64,000 nt of DNA from positions 1-64,000 of the forward strand of contig CAZKNJ010000001.1 of NCBI GenBank assembly GCA_964554185.1. The letters run 5' to 3'. This DNA comes from CAZKNJ01 sp964554185 (GTDB lineage: Bacteria; 4484-113). The notes below the pieces were generated by a model that searched no databases, was not told the DNA's origin, and was given only the letters and a program-made list of their open reading frames with translations. Position 1 is the stretch's first letter; the number at the start of each line of letters is the position of its first letter. A program made the position numbers and the translations under genes. This document shows positions 56,559 to 64,000 of the stretch, in pieces.

Positions 56559-59500
56559 CTAGTACTGCTCGAGGCCCTCTAGCGTGGGCGGTGGCAGCAC
56601 GATGGTGATAGCCGCGCCCGTATCCTGTCCCCACATGTGAATGGTGCCGGATACTGTGTCCCCGGGGACGTCCAGCACAATCTCGTCGTCATCCCAGCTC
56701 GTCACTTCGCCCGCGGTAACCGCGCCGTGTCCCGGCAGCACCAAGGCCCCGGGATAGTGACCACCGCCGAAGCCGGAGCCGCTGATGGCCGTGGTCTCCC
56801 CCACAGACAGGCGTGATGGCATCACGCTGTCTATCTCCGGGAAGGGGCGCACCATCACATCGTCCAGATACCAGCCCTCGCCCACGACCAGCGGGTCGCT
56901 TTGCAGCAGGAAGGCAATCTTCACCGGCTGGCCGTAGGACGACAGGTCGTAGTCGGCCACCTGCCAGCCGCCGGTGCCGTCAAACTGGCCGAGCAGGTCC
57001 CAGGCCTGCAAGTCGGTCGTGGCGTAAATTTTCACGTAATCGTAACCCGACTCGGTGCCGTACTTGTGGTGGAAGTACAGGAACGGATCCAGCACGCTGG
57101 TGAGATTGACGGTCGGAGTTATCAGCCAGTCGTACTCGTAGGCGCCATACTGATGGGTGCCTATCTGGCCGCAGTAGGCGGAGTGCGTCCCCCGGTAGTA
57201 GGAGTAATTCGTGAGCTGCCAGGTGCCAGGGCCGCTGGCGTCCACAATGCGCCAGTTGTCGTTGAAGTGATCGCTGTCTTCGAAGTCGCAGACGTAGCTC
57301 GGGGTGAACGGCGTGTTGTCCACCGTGTAGGTCAACTCCACCTCGTCATACTGCTCGTCCGCGTCGTAGGCGCGGACGAGAACATCAACATCGCCGTTGA
57401 AAGCGTCACGCGAATTCCACGAAAACTGAAACGGCTCGCTGGTGTCGGAGCCCACGTAGTCGCCGCTCATCCAGAATGCCACATAGGTGACCTCTTCATC
57501 GTCGCTGGCGTCAACCTCTATCAGAACATCGTCGGAAACCGTGGCACCATCGTTGGGCGTCACGCTGTTTATGCTTGGCGGGTCGGAGCGCTCGTTCAGC
57601 TCCACATCGTCCACCCAGGCTCCACCCCCGGAATCGTGAGAGAGCGATGTGGAGTTAAGTTCAAAGGCGACGAATACCCTCTCCCCCACCCAATCGTCCA
57701 GGTAAACCGCATGGCTTTTCCAGGACAGATCGTTGCCGGTGTACGATTTGACCTGGGTCTCATCGCTGCCGTCCTCACTGATAACGTAAACGCGTACGTT
57801 GTCCATTGAATTGGATACCCTGTACCTGACGTAGAATCCGAGCGTTGGCTCCGTGGTGCTCGTCAGGTCCAACAGCGGTGACAGGATGCGGTCATGCTCG
57901 TTGTAATCGTAGCCTGTGCCGATGCCCAGACAGCTGGGCGAGGAGCTGTAGGTGCTGGTCTTAAGCTCCCAATAGGCGTTGCCGGACGGGTCGTAGATGG
58001 CCCAGTTCCAGGTGTTGTCCATGCTGTCGCTGAAGGGCCATTCGCCTGAATTATCCACCGTCACTTCAATGGTGTCGGTGTAAGTCTCTCCCTCGCTGTC
58101 GGTGGCCTTGGCGGCGATGTAAACGGTGGTGTTGTAGCAGGTGCGGGAGTTCCAGGTTATCTCGTAGCTGTCGCTGCTGCCGGTGTCGTCGGAGCCGACG
58201 AAGTAACCGTTGGCGTAGAAATCAACCTTGGAGATGGTGCGGCTACCGTCCGCCGTTGCGTCTGCCGAGAAAGCGACGTCGCCGCTGACGGTATCGTCCT
58301 CCGAGGGGGCGGTGATGCTCACAGTCGGATGCGTGCCGGTTTCCACGGAGATGTCGGCGGTCATGGTGGAGCCGCTGGCGGAGATGTTCTCCACCTTCAC
58401 GTACGAATCAGAACCAGCGTAGGACTTGCTGGGCGGATTGCTGGTGAAGTTGAAAGTGTCATTGTTACCGGAGAAGAACGGGTCATCGGGTTCACCTTGG
58501 CTGCCATCGTCGTAATCCAGGTGGTCTTTGTTATTGCCGTCAAGGCCGGTTGCGCATTCAACATCCACCAGACGGTGCGAATCGTTAGTGTTGCTGCTGC
58601 GCGAGTCATCACAATGGTAGATCATCAGGCCTTCGCCCGGACGCGTGGCGTCGGTGCCGGTCTTCTCGCGGTTCTCCACCAGGAAGTACTCGTCGCCTGG
58701 GTCGCCGTTGGTCCACAGCTTCAGAGCGAAGCGGTTGGTCTCAATCTGAAGGATATCCAGTGAAGCCGTATCCTCGGTAATCACCAGCGGCGTAATCCAG
58801 CCGTACTGCATCCGGTGCCAGGGATCGAAGGCCGGCGGCTTGAAGCTGCTGTCGTAGTTGTAGGCCATCAGAGACCACTTGCCGACTCCGCGGGAGGTGT
58901 AGTCAGTGTCGTAGAGGTCTACCGCGCCCATAATGTGCCCGTACTCGTGGGCGGCGCAGCACATGTTGTAGGAGTCGGTGAATGCGCCCCCGAAGCCGCT
59001 GACGTAATGCACATCCACAATCACCCCGTCGGCGTAGTAGTTCATCCCGCTGCTCATGTGCGGCCAGAGGCCTCCGACGAACTCGGTTTCCGGATAGAAT
59101 AGGATAAAGGAATCCGCATACCCGTCTCCATCCGCATCGTAGTCGGAGAAGTCGGTGTGCTCGTCAATGGACTCGGCCGCGTACAGCAGCAGCTCCATGA
59201 TGTTGTTCTTGTAATAGTTCTTGGTGTTGGGCGCGGTGTACCAGCCGTTGTTGGGTCCCTCGTCGTCAACCGTGCCCTCGATATCCAGGTCGCCGTAGGA
59301 GACCTCTTCGTAGTAGTCGTGGAAGGATGGATTGTCGCCGGTGCCATCGGCGAGCATCAGGTCATAAGTGTAGTCGTAGTCCCAGGCTTCGTCAGCCTCT
59401 ACGTCGGAGAATTCACACCGGACGATAATCAGATTGACTGTGCCCTTGGAGTTAGCGATCGAGGCAGTCTTGCGCGGCTCGGCTTGATAACCAAGCTCCA

Positions 59501-59834
59501 GGACGTCAAACTGATCAACGACGCCATCAAAGTTCAGGTCAAGCTGGGCGAACCTCAGTTCCGGGTCGTTCAGCGAAACCGTGCGGACTTCGCGGGTGTC
59601 GCCGAAATGGGAGTCGATGCTCAGGAGCGCCTGCGGTTCGGGCAGCCGCCAGTCTTCAACCTCTCCCGCAGTCCATTTCTGCAACTGCGGGCGCATCTCG
59701 TCCCATGTCCGGCGGTTGGCCTCGCTTTCGTCCAGCCACTCCTGCGGCGGCTGCACCATGGCAAATGCCGCGAAAGACGCAAGCAAGGCGCAAAGCGTAG
59801 AGACCATTGCGAGAAGGGCGAACTTGGTTCTCAT
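56559..59834 (-). CDS. Secreted M6-family metalloprotease with dockerin-like loop
   Basis: A 1091-residue secreted protease. Signal peptide to about residue 26. At 99-110 DLNFDGVVDQFD is an exact DxNxDGxxxxxD calcium loop as in dockerin repeats. The catalytic domain has the M6 motif HEYGHIMGAVD (about 296-306) and an EF-hand-like DYDADGDGYADS just before it. C-terminal parts are a bacterial Ig-like domain (about 502-605), a MAM/jelly-roll-like segment (about 610-765), a second Ig-like and a second jelly-roll-like module. It would degrade extracellular proteins. Start ATG 59834 has GGGGAGG upstream and overlaps the stop of the cohesin-like lipoprotein gene by 4 bases. Confidence 0.9.
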   Translation of the reverse strand: MRTKFALLAMVSTLCALLASFAAFAMVQPPQEWLDESEANRRTWDEMRPQLQKWTAGEVEDWRLPEPQALLSIDSHFGDTREVRTVSLNDPELRFAQLDLNFDGVVDQFDVLELGYQAEPRKTASIANSKGTVNLIIVRCEFSDVEADEAWDYDYTYDLMLADGTGDNPSFHDYYEEVSYGDLDIEGTVDDEGPNNGWYTAPNTKNYYKNNIMELLLYAAESIDEHTDFSDYDADGDGYADSFILFYPETEFVGGLWPHMSSGMNYYADGVIVDVHYVSGFGGAFTDSYNMCCAAHEYGHIMGAVDLYDTDYTSRGVGKWSLMAYNYDSSFKPPAFDPWHRMQYGWITPLVITEDTASLDILQIETNRFALKLWTNGDPGDEYFLVENREKTGTDATRPGEGLMIYHCDDSRSSNTNDSHRLVDVECATGLDGNNKDHLDYDDGSQGEPDDPFFSGNNDTFNFTSNPPSKSYAGSDSYVKVENISASGSTMTADISVETGTHPTVSITAPSEDDTVSGDVAFSADATADGSRTISKVDFYANGYFVGSDDTGSSDSYEITWNSRTCYNTTVYIAAKATDSEGETYTDTIEVTVDNSGEWPFSDSMDNTWNWAIYDPSGNAYWELKTSTYSSSPSCLGIGTGYDYNEHDRILSPLLDLTSTTEPTLGFYVRYRVSNSMDNVRVYVISEDGSDETQVKSYTGNDLSWKSHAVYLDDWVGERVFVAFELNSTSLSHDSGGGAWVDDVELNERSDPPSINSVTPNDGATVSDDVLIEVDASDDEEVTYVAFWMSGDYVGSDTSEPFQFSWNSRDAFNGDVDVLVRAYDADEQYDEVELTYTVDNTPFTPSYVCDFEDSDHFNDNWRIVDASGPGTWQLTNYSYYRGTHSAYCGQIGTHQYGAYEYDWLITPTVNLTSVLDPFLYFHHKYGTESGYDYVKIYATTDLQAWDLLGQFDGTGGWQVADYDLSSYGQPVKIAFLLQSDPLVVGEGWYLDDVMVRPFPEIDSVMPSRLSVGETTAISGSGFGGGHYPGALVLPGHGAVTAGEVTSWDDDEIVLDVPGDTVSGTIHMWGQDTGAAITIVLPPPTLEGLEQY

Positions 59835-60361
59835 TTCGCACCTCCCCGCCTAAGCTCAATGCGGTGCCGTAGTGAATCCCGCGCGCGCAGATCTTCTTCT
59901 AGAGCCACCGGCTCCTCCGGCAGCTGGTTGGTGAGCACGCGGAAGCGCGCTCGCAGCAACACGCCGTTGCCGATCGCGCCGGGCTCGATTCTGCGCTTGG
60001 TCAGAGCAAAGGCCAGCCTGCCGCCTTCCGCGCGCTGAAAGAACACCACTTCCGCCGGGTCGCCCAGGAAGCTGCCCTGGGACACGCGCTCCAGCTGCAG
60101 GCTGCTTTCGTCGTAGCGCAGGGTGCCAGCGATCTGGTAGAGGTCCAGCATGCTCTGCGCCGCCAGTGTGACCTCCAGCCGGCCTTCGCCGCCCGAGGTG
60201 GTGTATTCCTGCGTCAGCGAAACGGTGTTGCGTTCGCTCGCAGGCGGAATGGCCGGCTCCTGCACCGCCGGTCGGGTGGAAGCGCTGCCGCCCTTGCCGC
60301 CGCAGGCGGCGAGTGCAAGCAAGGCTATCAGCGCGGCAAACAAGTAGAGTGTTCGCTTCAT
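59831..60361 (-). CDS. Cohesin-like lipoprotein
   Basis: A 176-residue lipoprotein: signal with lipid-attached Cys20 in LALAAC, a short linker rich in Pro and Ser, then a cohesin-type beta-sandwich (about residues 45-150): LDLYQIAGTLRYDESSLQLERVSQG, RLAFALTKRR and LLRARFRVL. Cohesins bind dockerins, and the next gene in the operon encodes a secreted protease with one dockerin-like loop, so the pair may tether the protease to the cell surface; this is inference. The ATG has AGAAGG a few bases before it and a TATAAT upstream. Confidence 0.78.
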   Translation of the reverse strand: MKRTLYLFAALIALLALAACGGKGGSASTRPAVQEPAIPPASERNTVSLTQEYTTSGGEGRLEVTLAAQSMLDLYQIAGTLRYDESSLQLERVSQGSFLGDPAEVVFFQRAEGGRLAFALTKRRIEPGAIGNGVLLRARFRVLTNQLPEEPVALEEDLRARDSLRHRIELRRGGAK

Positions 60362-60436
60362 GGTCGTGAACCTTCTAGGAGTTATCGCACAGATTATACC
60401 TTGCGCCGCGCAGCTTGCAGTTATCGCGCGCGCATT

Positions 60437-63400
60437 TTACAGGTGCCAGCTGGCGGGACGCCAGGTGTAAGCCCCGGCATATCGCTCTCTCATTACCTGT
60501 GCGAACTGCGGCAGCGTCTCCCCGGTCAGCGCGCGCAGCCTCTCCGCGCCTACGTCAATCCACGCGATTTCGCCTGCGTCCAGCAGCACCAGCCCGGCGG
60601 ACACGTCCGCTTTGGGGTGCAAGCCTCGCGCCGCCAGCGCATACAGCAGCATCTGCGTTTCGTACTCCGCCGTCAGCGCCTCGGCGGATTTTCCTCGCAG
60701 GCTGTCAGTCTTGAAGTCCAGCACCGCGACGATGTCAGCTGCCCGCAGCAGCAGGTCAAAGCGCCCGCGAATGTGCACACCCGCTTCTGCCAGCAGGAAT
60801 GGCGTCTCAACCAGAACAGCATCGGCGGCGAGTACGCGTTCTAGCACCCCGGCAGCCTTGAAGTTGGTCAGGAATCGCTCAGCCGCTGCGAAGTTGCGCC
60901 GCAGCACGGGTTCGTGCTCGGAGAACCGCGTTGCCAGCAGTTTATCCGACATCAGTTCTTTCAGCGAAGCTTTACCATGAAGCATCTCCGGGTGCCGCAA
61001 AGCGTAAGCCAGCAGGTCGTGAATAGCCGTTCCCAGCTCGCGCCCATCCGCGGAAGGCGCAGGATCGGAAGCGTTGTCCTTAGCCTCACGTTCAATGCGT
61101 GCAGCGAACGCCATCACGTCATGCACGCTGAACAAGTACTGGTGCAGCTGACTCACATCGGGAGGAGTCTCAGCCTCAGCCAGCAGGATTTCGGCTTCAG
61201 CGGCAGCAGCATCTCCGCCACTCGCCGGAGTGTACTGGGAGATCAATTCATCCAGGCTAGGCGTCTCGCCGCCATCCGCCGGAGTATCCTCTTCGGCGAC
61301 TTCGGGGAAGTCTACCAGCCCGGCGAACTCACCATGCATGTCCGCCAAGGGTGCAAGCAAAGCCCGCCAGGGCACGCTGCGAAGCGGCTTCGGATTCAGC
61401 CCGAAGATGGCGATGTGCTCCACGGCGCGGGTCAACGCCACGTAAAGCAGCCGCGCTTCTTCCTGTTCCGAGCGCTCCTTCTCGGCTTCCAGGTGACGCT
61501 GGTAGAACGGCTCGCGGATGCTGCCCTCCAGGAACCGGTGGTTCACCCCCAGCTCGTACTTATCCGGATTGCCTTCGCTTGGTTCTACGGTCAGCAACGG
61601 ATGGCCGCCCCGTCCCCCGGAACCAGCCTCCGCGAGTATCACTGCCGGGATAGTCAAGCCCTTAGCCTTGTGCACCGTCATCAGGCGCACGCTGTCGGGG
61701 CCCTCCAGCCACATCTCACCGATGTTCTGCTGCTGATACTCGGTCTCCGCCAACATCTCCACGAACTCCGCCACGCCGGCAATTCCAATGGAGCTGGCTC
61801 CCAAGGCTAGATCAAGCAACTTCTCGAGATTCCACCGCGCCCTTTCCGGCGCACCGCGCGCAATGAGCTTCTCGCGCAGGCGCAGTCCCAATATCGCTGC
61901 CTCTACAATGTCGGAGACGGTGAGTAGCTCCATCTCTCCCACAAGCTCTTCTCGCCACCGGAGGAATTCCTGCACTGCGGCTGCGTCCTCATCACGGGAG
62001 AAGGCGACGCCCTCCAGCAGCGCGCGGTTGAAGGAGACTTGTCTCTCACCATACTGCGATGCCGGTGCTGAGGCCGCCAACTCGGCGAGCCCCACCGACG
62101 ACAGCCCAACCAAGTCGCTGCGCAAGGCTTCCGCCAACAGCCGGTCGTTCTCCGGCATCAGCAGCGTCCGCAGTATCCCCAGCACGGCCACAATCTCCGG
62201 CGTATCAAGAAAGCCGGTGCTGGTTTCGCTGACAAAGGGGATGCCCGCCCGAGCCAGCGCCGCCTCGTAGTAGTGCACTTGCTGGTTGGTGCGCAGCAGA
62301 ATAGTGAAGTCGCTGTAGCTCAGCGGTGATGACTCTCGCTTTAGGCTTGTGTGGTGGAGACGTTCTTCTTCCACCATACGCCTGAGATACCGAGCCACCG
62401 CATCGGCCATCACCGGCCGGCTTTCTTCGGCCTTCAAATCCCGGTCATCATCGTCTACCGGCGTGAGGAATACCTCCACGCACGGCGCTTCGTTCTCGCG
62501 GAAGCCATACTCCGGCTTCTTCTCGGCTGCAGGAACCAGATCGTCGTATTCATAACCCAGCGAATCGCCCCAGTGGGCGCAAAGCGTGTTGACGAATTGG
62601 AGTATCTCCGGCCGTGAGCGGTAGTTGTGGCTGAGCTGCTCTACTCGCCCGATTTCCTCAAACTCCTCGCGCCGCTGGCGGATGGTTTCCGGCTCGGCGT
62701 AGCGCCAGCCGTAAACCGACTGCTTGGGGTCGCCCACATATCGCAGGGCCCGCCTCTCCGCCATCAGTTCAATTATCTGCACCTGCAGGGGATTTGTGTC
62801 CTGGAACTCGTCCACGAACACGCCGGCGAACCGTTCACGGTAGTCGCACCGCACCGCTTCATCGCTATGCAATACGCGCAGAAACTCCAGCTGCAGGTCT
62901 TCAAAGTCCATCACCCCTGCGGCCCGTTTCTGAGAACTCAGCCGTGCGTCCAGCTCCGCCAGGATACTGATCACTTCGTCCCGCAGCGGCTTGGCTGCAA
63001 TCGCGGCGATGGCCTGCATGGCGAATTGGTAGCTGCCACCCCTGTATTCGTCACCATCCTTCACTCCCTTGAATCTGGCAAGGTCTTCTTTCAGCCCCTT
63101 CTCCACCCCCATGTGGCAGGCGGCAAAGACCTCTCTGAGCGCCCTTGCGTGTTCCTCCGTTGGCTGTAAGTCTTGGAGCAGCGCTTTGCGCTTGCTGATA
63201 GCCGCCCGCATAACGGCTAGCTTCTCCCGTGATTTCTCGTTCTTCACCTGATTAACCGGCAAGCTTTCAATGCGCTTGAGGTCAGCGCTGACTCGGCTCC
63301 GTGCTTCGCCCCACGGCAACTCCGCCATCTCGAATAGCGCTGCATCCAACGTTGTCACTCCCCGTGCGCGCAGCTTGCGGTAGAGGTCAAGCAATGCGCC

Positions 63401-63883
63401 CTCTAGCGAAGTGCCGCGACTGCCGCCGAAATATGAGTGGAATGGCAAGTTCTCCGCGAGCAGCTCAAAGGAATTGCCAACCGCGCGGTGCCGCTCGCGT
63501 AATAACGCAAGCAAAGCGCTTCGCGCCATCTGCCCAGCCTGCGGCTCATCCAGCACTTCAAACGCCGGATTCAATCCCAGCTCCGCCGCATGCCGCGCAA
63601 GCTCCGTACGGCAGAAGCTGTGGATAGTGCTTATGTTCAGCTCCTCCACCAGCGGAAGCGCCTTCAGCCCCATCTCTTTCAACATCGTTTCGCGAATACG
63701 GCTTCGCATCTCGTTTGCCGCGTTTTCAGTGAAGGTGATGGCGGCAAGCTGATGGGCGTTCTTGAAATCCCTTTCTTTGAGCGCGGCGAAGAACTCCTCC
63801 GTCAGCCAATGGGTCTTGCCGGTTCCGGCGCTGGCAACACAGATTACCGGCCCGTTGGCCTGCTTCCTTCCCTGGGCGCTCAT
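60437..63883 (-). CDS. addA: AddA-type helicase-nuclease
   Basis: The helicase-nuclease subunit of AddAB, which processes double-strand DNA ends for recombination. The 1148 residues show UvrD/Rep superfamily 1A motifs: Walker A ASAGTGKT (17-24), Walker B VDEFQDTNP, motif III YVGDPKQSVYGWR, motif V MTVHKAKGL, and a C-terminal PD-(D/E)XK nuclease with GRFDLLL and LDFKTD. ATG overlaps the stop of the upstream addB-like gene by 4 bases. Recombination repair function; no Chi information can be derived. Confidence 0.93.
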   Translation of the reverse strand: MSAQGRKQANGPVICVASAGTGKTHWLTEEFFAALKERDFKNAHQLAAITFTENAANEMRSRIRETMLKEMGLKALPLVEELNISTIHSFCRTELARHAAELGLNPAFEVLDEPQAGQMARSALLALLRERHRAVGNSFELLAENLPFHSYFGGSRGTSLEGALLDLYRKLRARGVTTLDAALFEMAELPWGEARSRVSADLKRIESLPVNQVKNEKSREKLAVMRAAISKRKALLQDLQPTEEHARALREVFAACHMGVEKGLKEDLARFKGVKDGDEYRGGSYQFAMQAIAAIAAKPLRDEVISILAELDARLSSQKRAAGVMDFEDLQLEFLRVLHSDEAVRCDYRERFAGVFVDEFQDTNPLQVQIIELMAERRALRYVGDPKQSVYGWRYAEPETIRQRREEFEEIGRVEQLSHNYRSRPEILQFVNTLCAHWGDSLGYEYDDLVPAAEKKPEYGFRENEAPCVEVFLTPVDDDDRDLKAEESRPVMADAVARYLRRMVEEERLHHTSLKRESSPLSYSDFTILLRTNQQVHYYEAALARAGIPFVSETSTGFLDTPEIVAVLGILRTLLMPENDRLLAEALRSDLVGLSSVGLAELAASAPASQYGERQVSFNRALLEGVAFSRDEDAAAVQEFLRWREELVGEMELLTVSDIVEAAILGLRLREKLIARGAPERARWNLEKLLDLALGASSIGIAGVAEFVEMLAETEYQQQNIGEMWLEGPDSVRLMTVHKAKGLTIPAVILAEAGSGGRGGHPLLTVEPSEGNPDKYELGVNHRFLEGSIREPFYQRHLEAEKERSEQEEARLLYVALTRAVEHIAIFGLNPKPLRSVPWRALLAPLADMHGEFAGLVDFPEVAEEDTPADGGETPSLDELISQYTPASGGDAAAAEAEILLAEAETPPDVSQLHQYLFSVHDVMAFAARIEREAKDNASDPAPSADGRELGTAIHDLLAYALRHPEMLHGKASLKELMSDKLLATRFSEHEPVLRRNFAAAERFLTNFKAAGVLERVLAADAVLVETPFLLAEAGVHIRGRFDLLLRAADIVAVLDFKTDSLRGKSAEALTAEYETQMLLYALAARGLHPKADVSAGLVLLDAGEIAWIDVGAERLRALTGETLPQFAQVMRERYAGAYTWRPASWHL

Positions 63884-64000
63884 TCAAGCTTCTCCTTCGC
63901 GAGCTTGAAAGGCGGCTCGGGGAATCGTTCCTCCACTTCATTCGGCAGTGGTTCGCCGAAGAGGTCCCGGCGGCAGAGCCAGTAGGCTTCGCACTCGTCG
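63880..64000 (-). CDS. AddB-like C-terminus (partial)
   Basis: A frame that enters from the right edge on the minus strand and ends with TGA at 63880-63882, overlapping the addA ATG. The 39 visible residues include CEAYWLCRRDLFG. The C-x5-C spacing is typical of the last two cysteines of the Fe-S cluster in AddB nucleases. The operon order addB-addA fits. Only the last 39 residues are in the window, so identity rests on this motif and on context. Confidence 0.65.
   Translation of the reverse strand, partial: DECEAYWLCRRDLFGEPLPNEVEERFPEPPFKLAKEKLE

Noticed and set aside
1..64000. CRISPR arrays, rRNA genes, insertion sequences
   Set aside because: I looked for regular repeat-spacer patterns, rRNA segments and transposase signatures and saw none.

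Overview
The window reads as a piece of a chromosome from an uncultured, GC-rich diderm bacterium, probably a metagenome-assembled scaffold because two runs of exactly 100 N interrupt genes at 18533-18632 and 21434-21533. Evidence for an outer membrane with lipopolysaccharide is the Kdo transferase (52145-53419), arabinose-5-phosphate isomerase (55518-56549), a beta-barrel-type protein ending in Phe (21858-23180) and several lipoproteins. Metabolic markers are a futalosine-type menaquinone gene (mqnD), the MEP isoprenoid genes ispD and ispF, and a DapL-like aminotransferase. I cannot name the phylum. Armatimonadota-like or neighbouring terrestrial diderm lineages are only a guess.

Layout. 1-9.5 kb: a membrane-anchored hypothetical protein, a leuCD-like hydro-lyase pair, mqnD, an SH3/NlpC-P60 wall hydrolase, tpiA and a small XRE regulator paired with a DUF2178-like membrane protein. 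9.5-18 kb: rpe and a PASTA protein, the yacL-ispD-ispF block (ispF is fused to an RNase HI domain), a LexA-like regulator, trmO-like gene, a perfect parS site, dapL and htpX. 18-22 kb: macro-domain, VWA and GAF-GGDEF genes broken by assembly gaps, and one tRNA(CAU). 21.8-27.8 kb: an envelope and stress-signalling block made of a DUF3187-like barrel, ECF sigma factor, anti-sigma factor, RseB/LolA-like protein, Ser/Thr kinase and a response regulator fused to an anti-sigma kinase-type ATPase.

28.0-38.45 kb holds a compact, one-directional, siphovirus-like head-tail cluster: portal, capsid, connectors, tail tube, tail chaperones, a very short tape-measure candidate, hub, fibre, holin-like protein and amidase. 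It has no terminase, integrase, replication or lysogeny genes. It starts from a host-type promoter and its last stop codon overlaps the stop of the next host gene. It is the best candidate in this window for an undescribed system, a domesticated phage particle or gene-transfer-agent-like element.

38.4-64 kb: PHP phosphoesterase, two different tRNA nucleotidyltransferases (one lacking the flexible-loop segment, suggesting split CC- and A-adding enzymes), a degenerate S24 regulator with an operator array, an orphan OppF-like ATPase, nadE, the rimP-nusA-ylxR-infB operon behind a terminator-like leader hairpin, LPS genes, a cohesin-like lipoprotein with an M6 protease that carries a dockerin-like loop, and addBA.

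A recurring feature is an extended -10 promoter (TGnTATAAT, often followed by CGCGCC) placed 6-9 bases before ATG or GTG. It implies leaderless mRNAs for many genes, while others have ordinary Shine-Dalgarno leaders.
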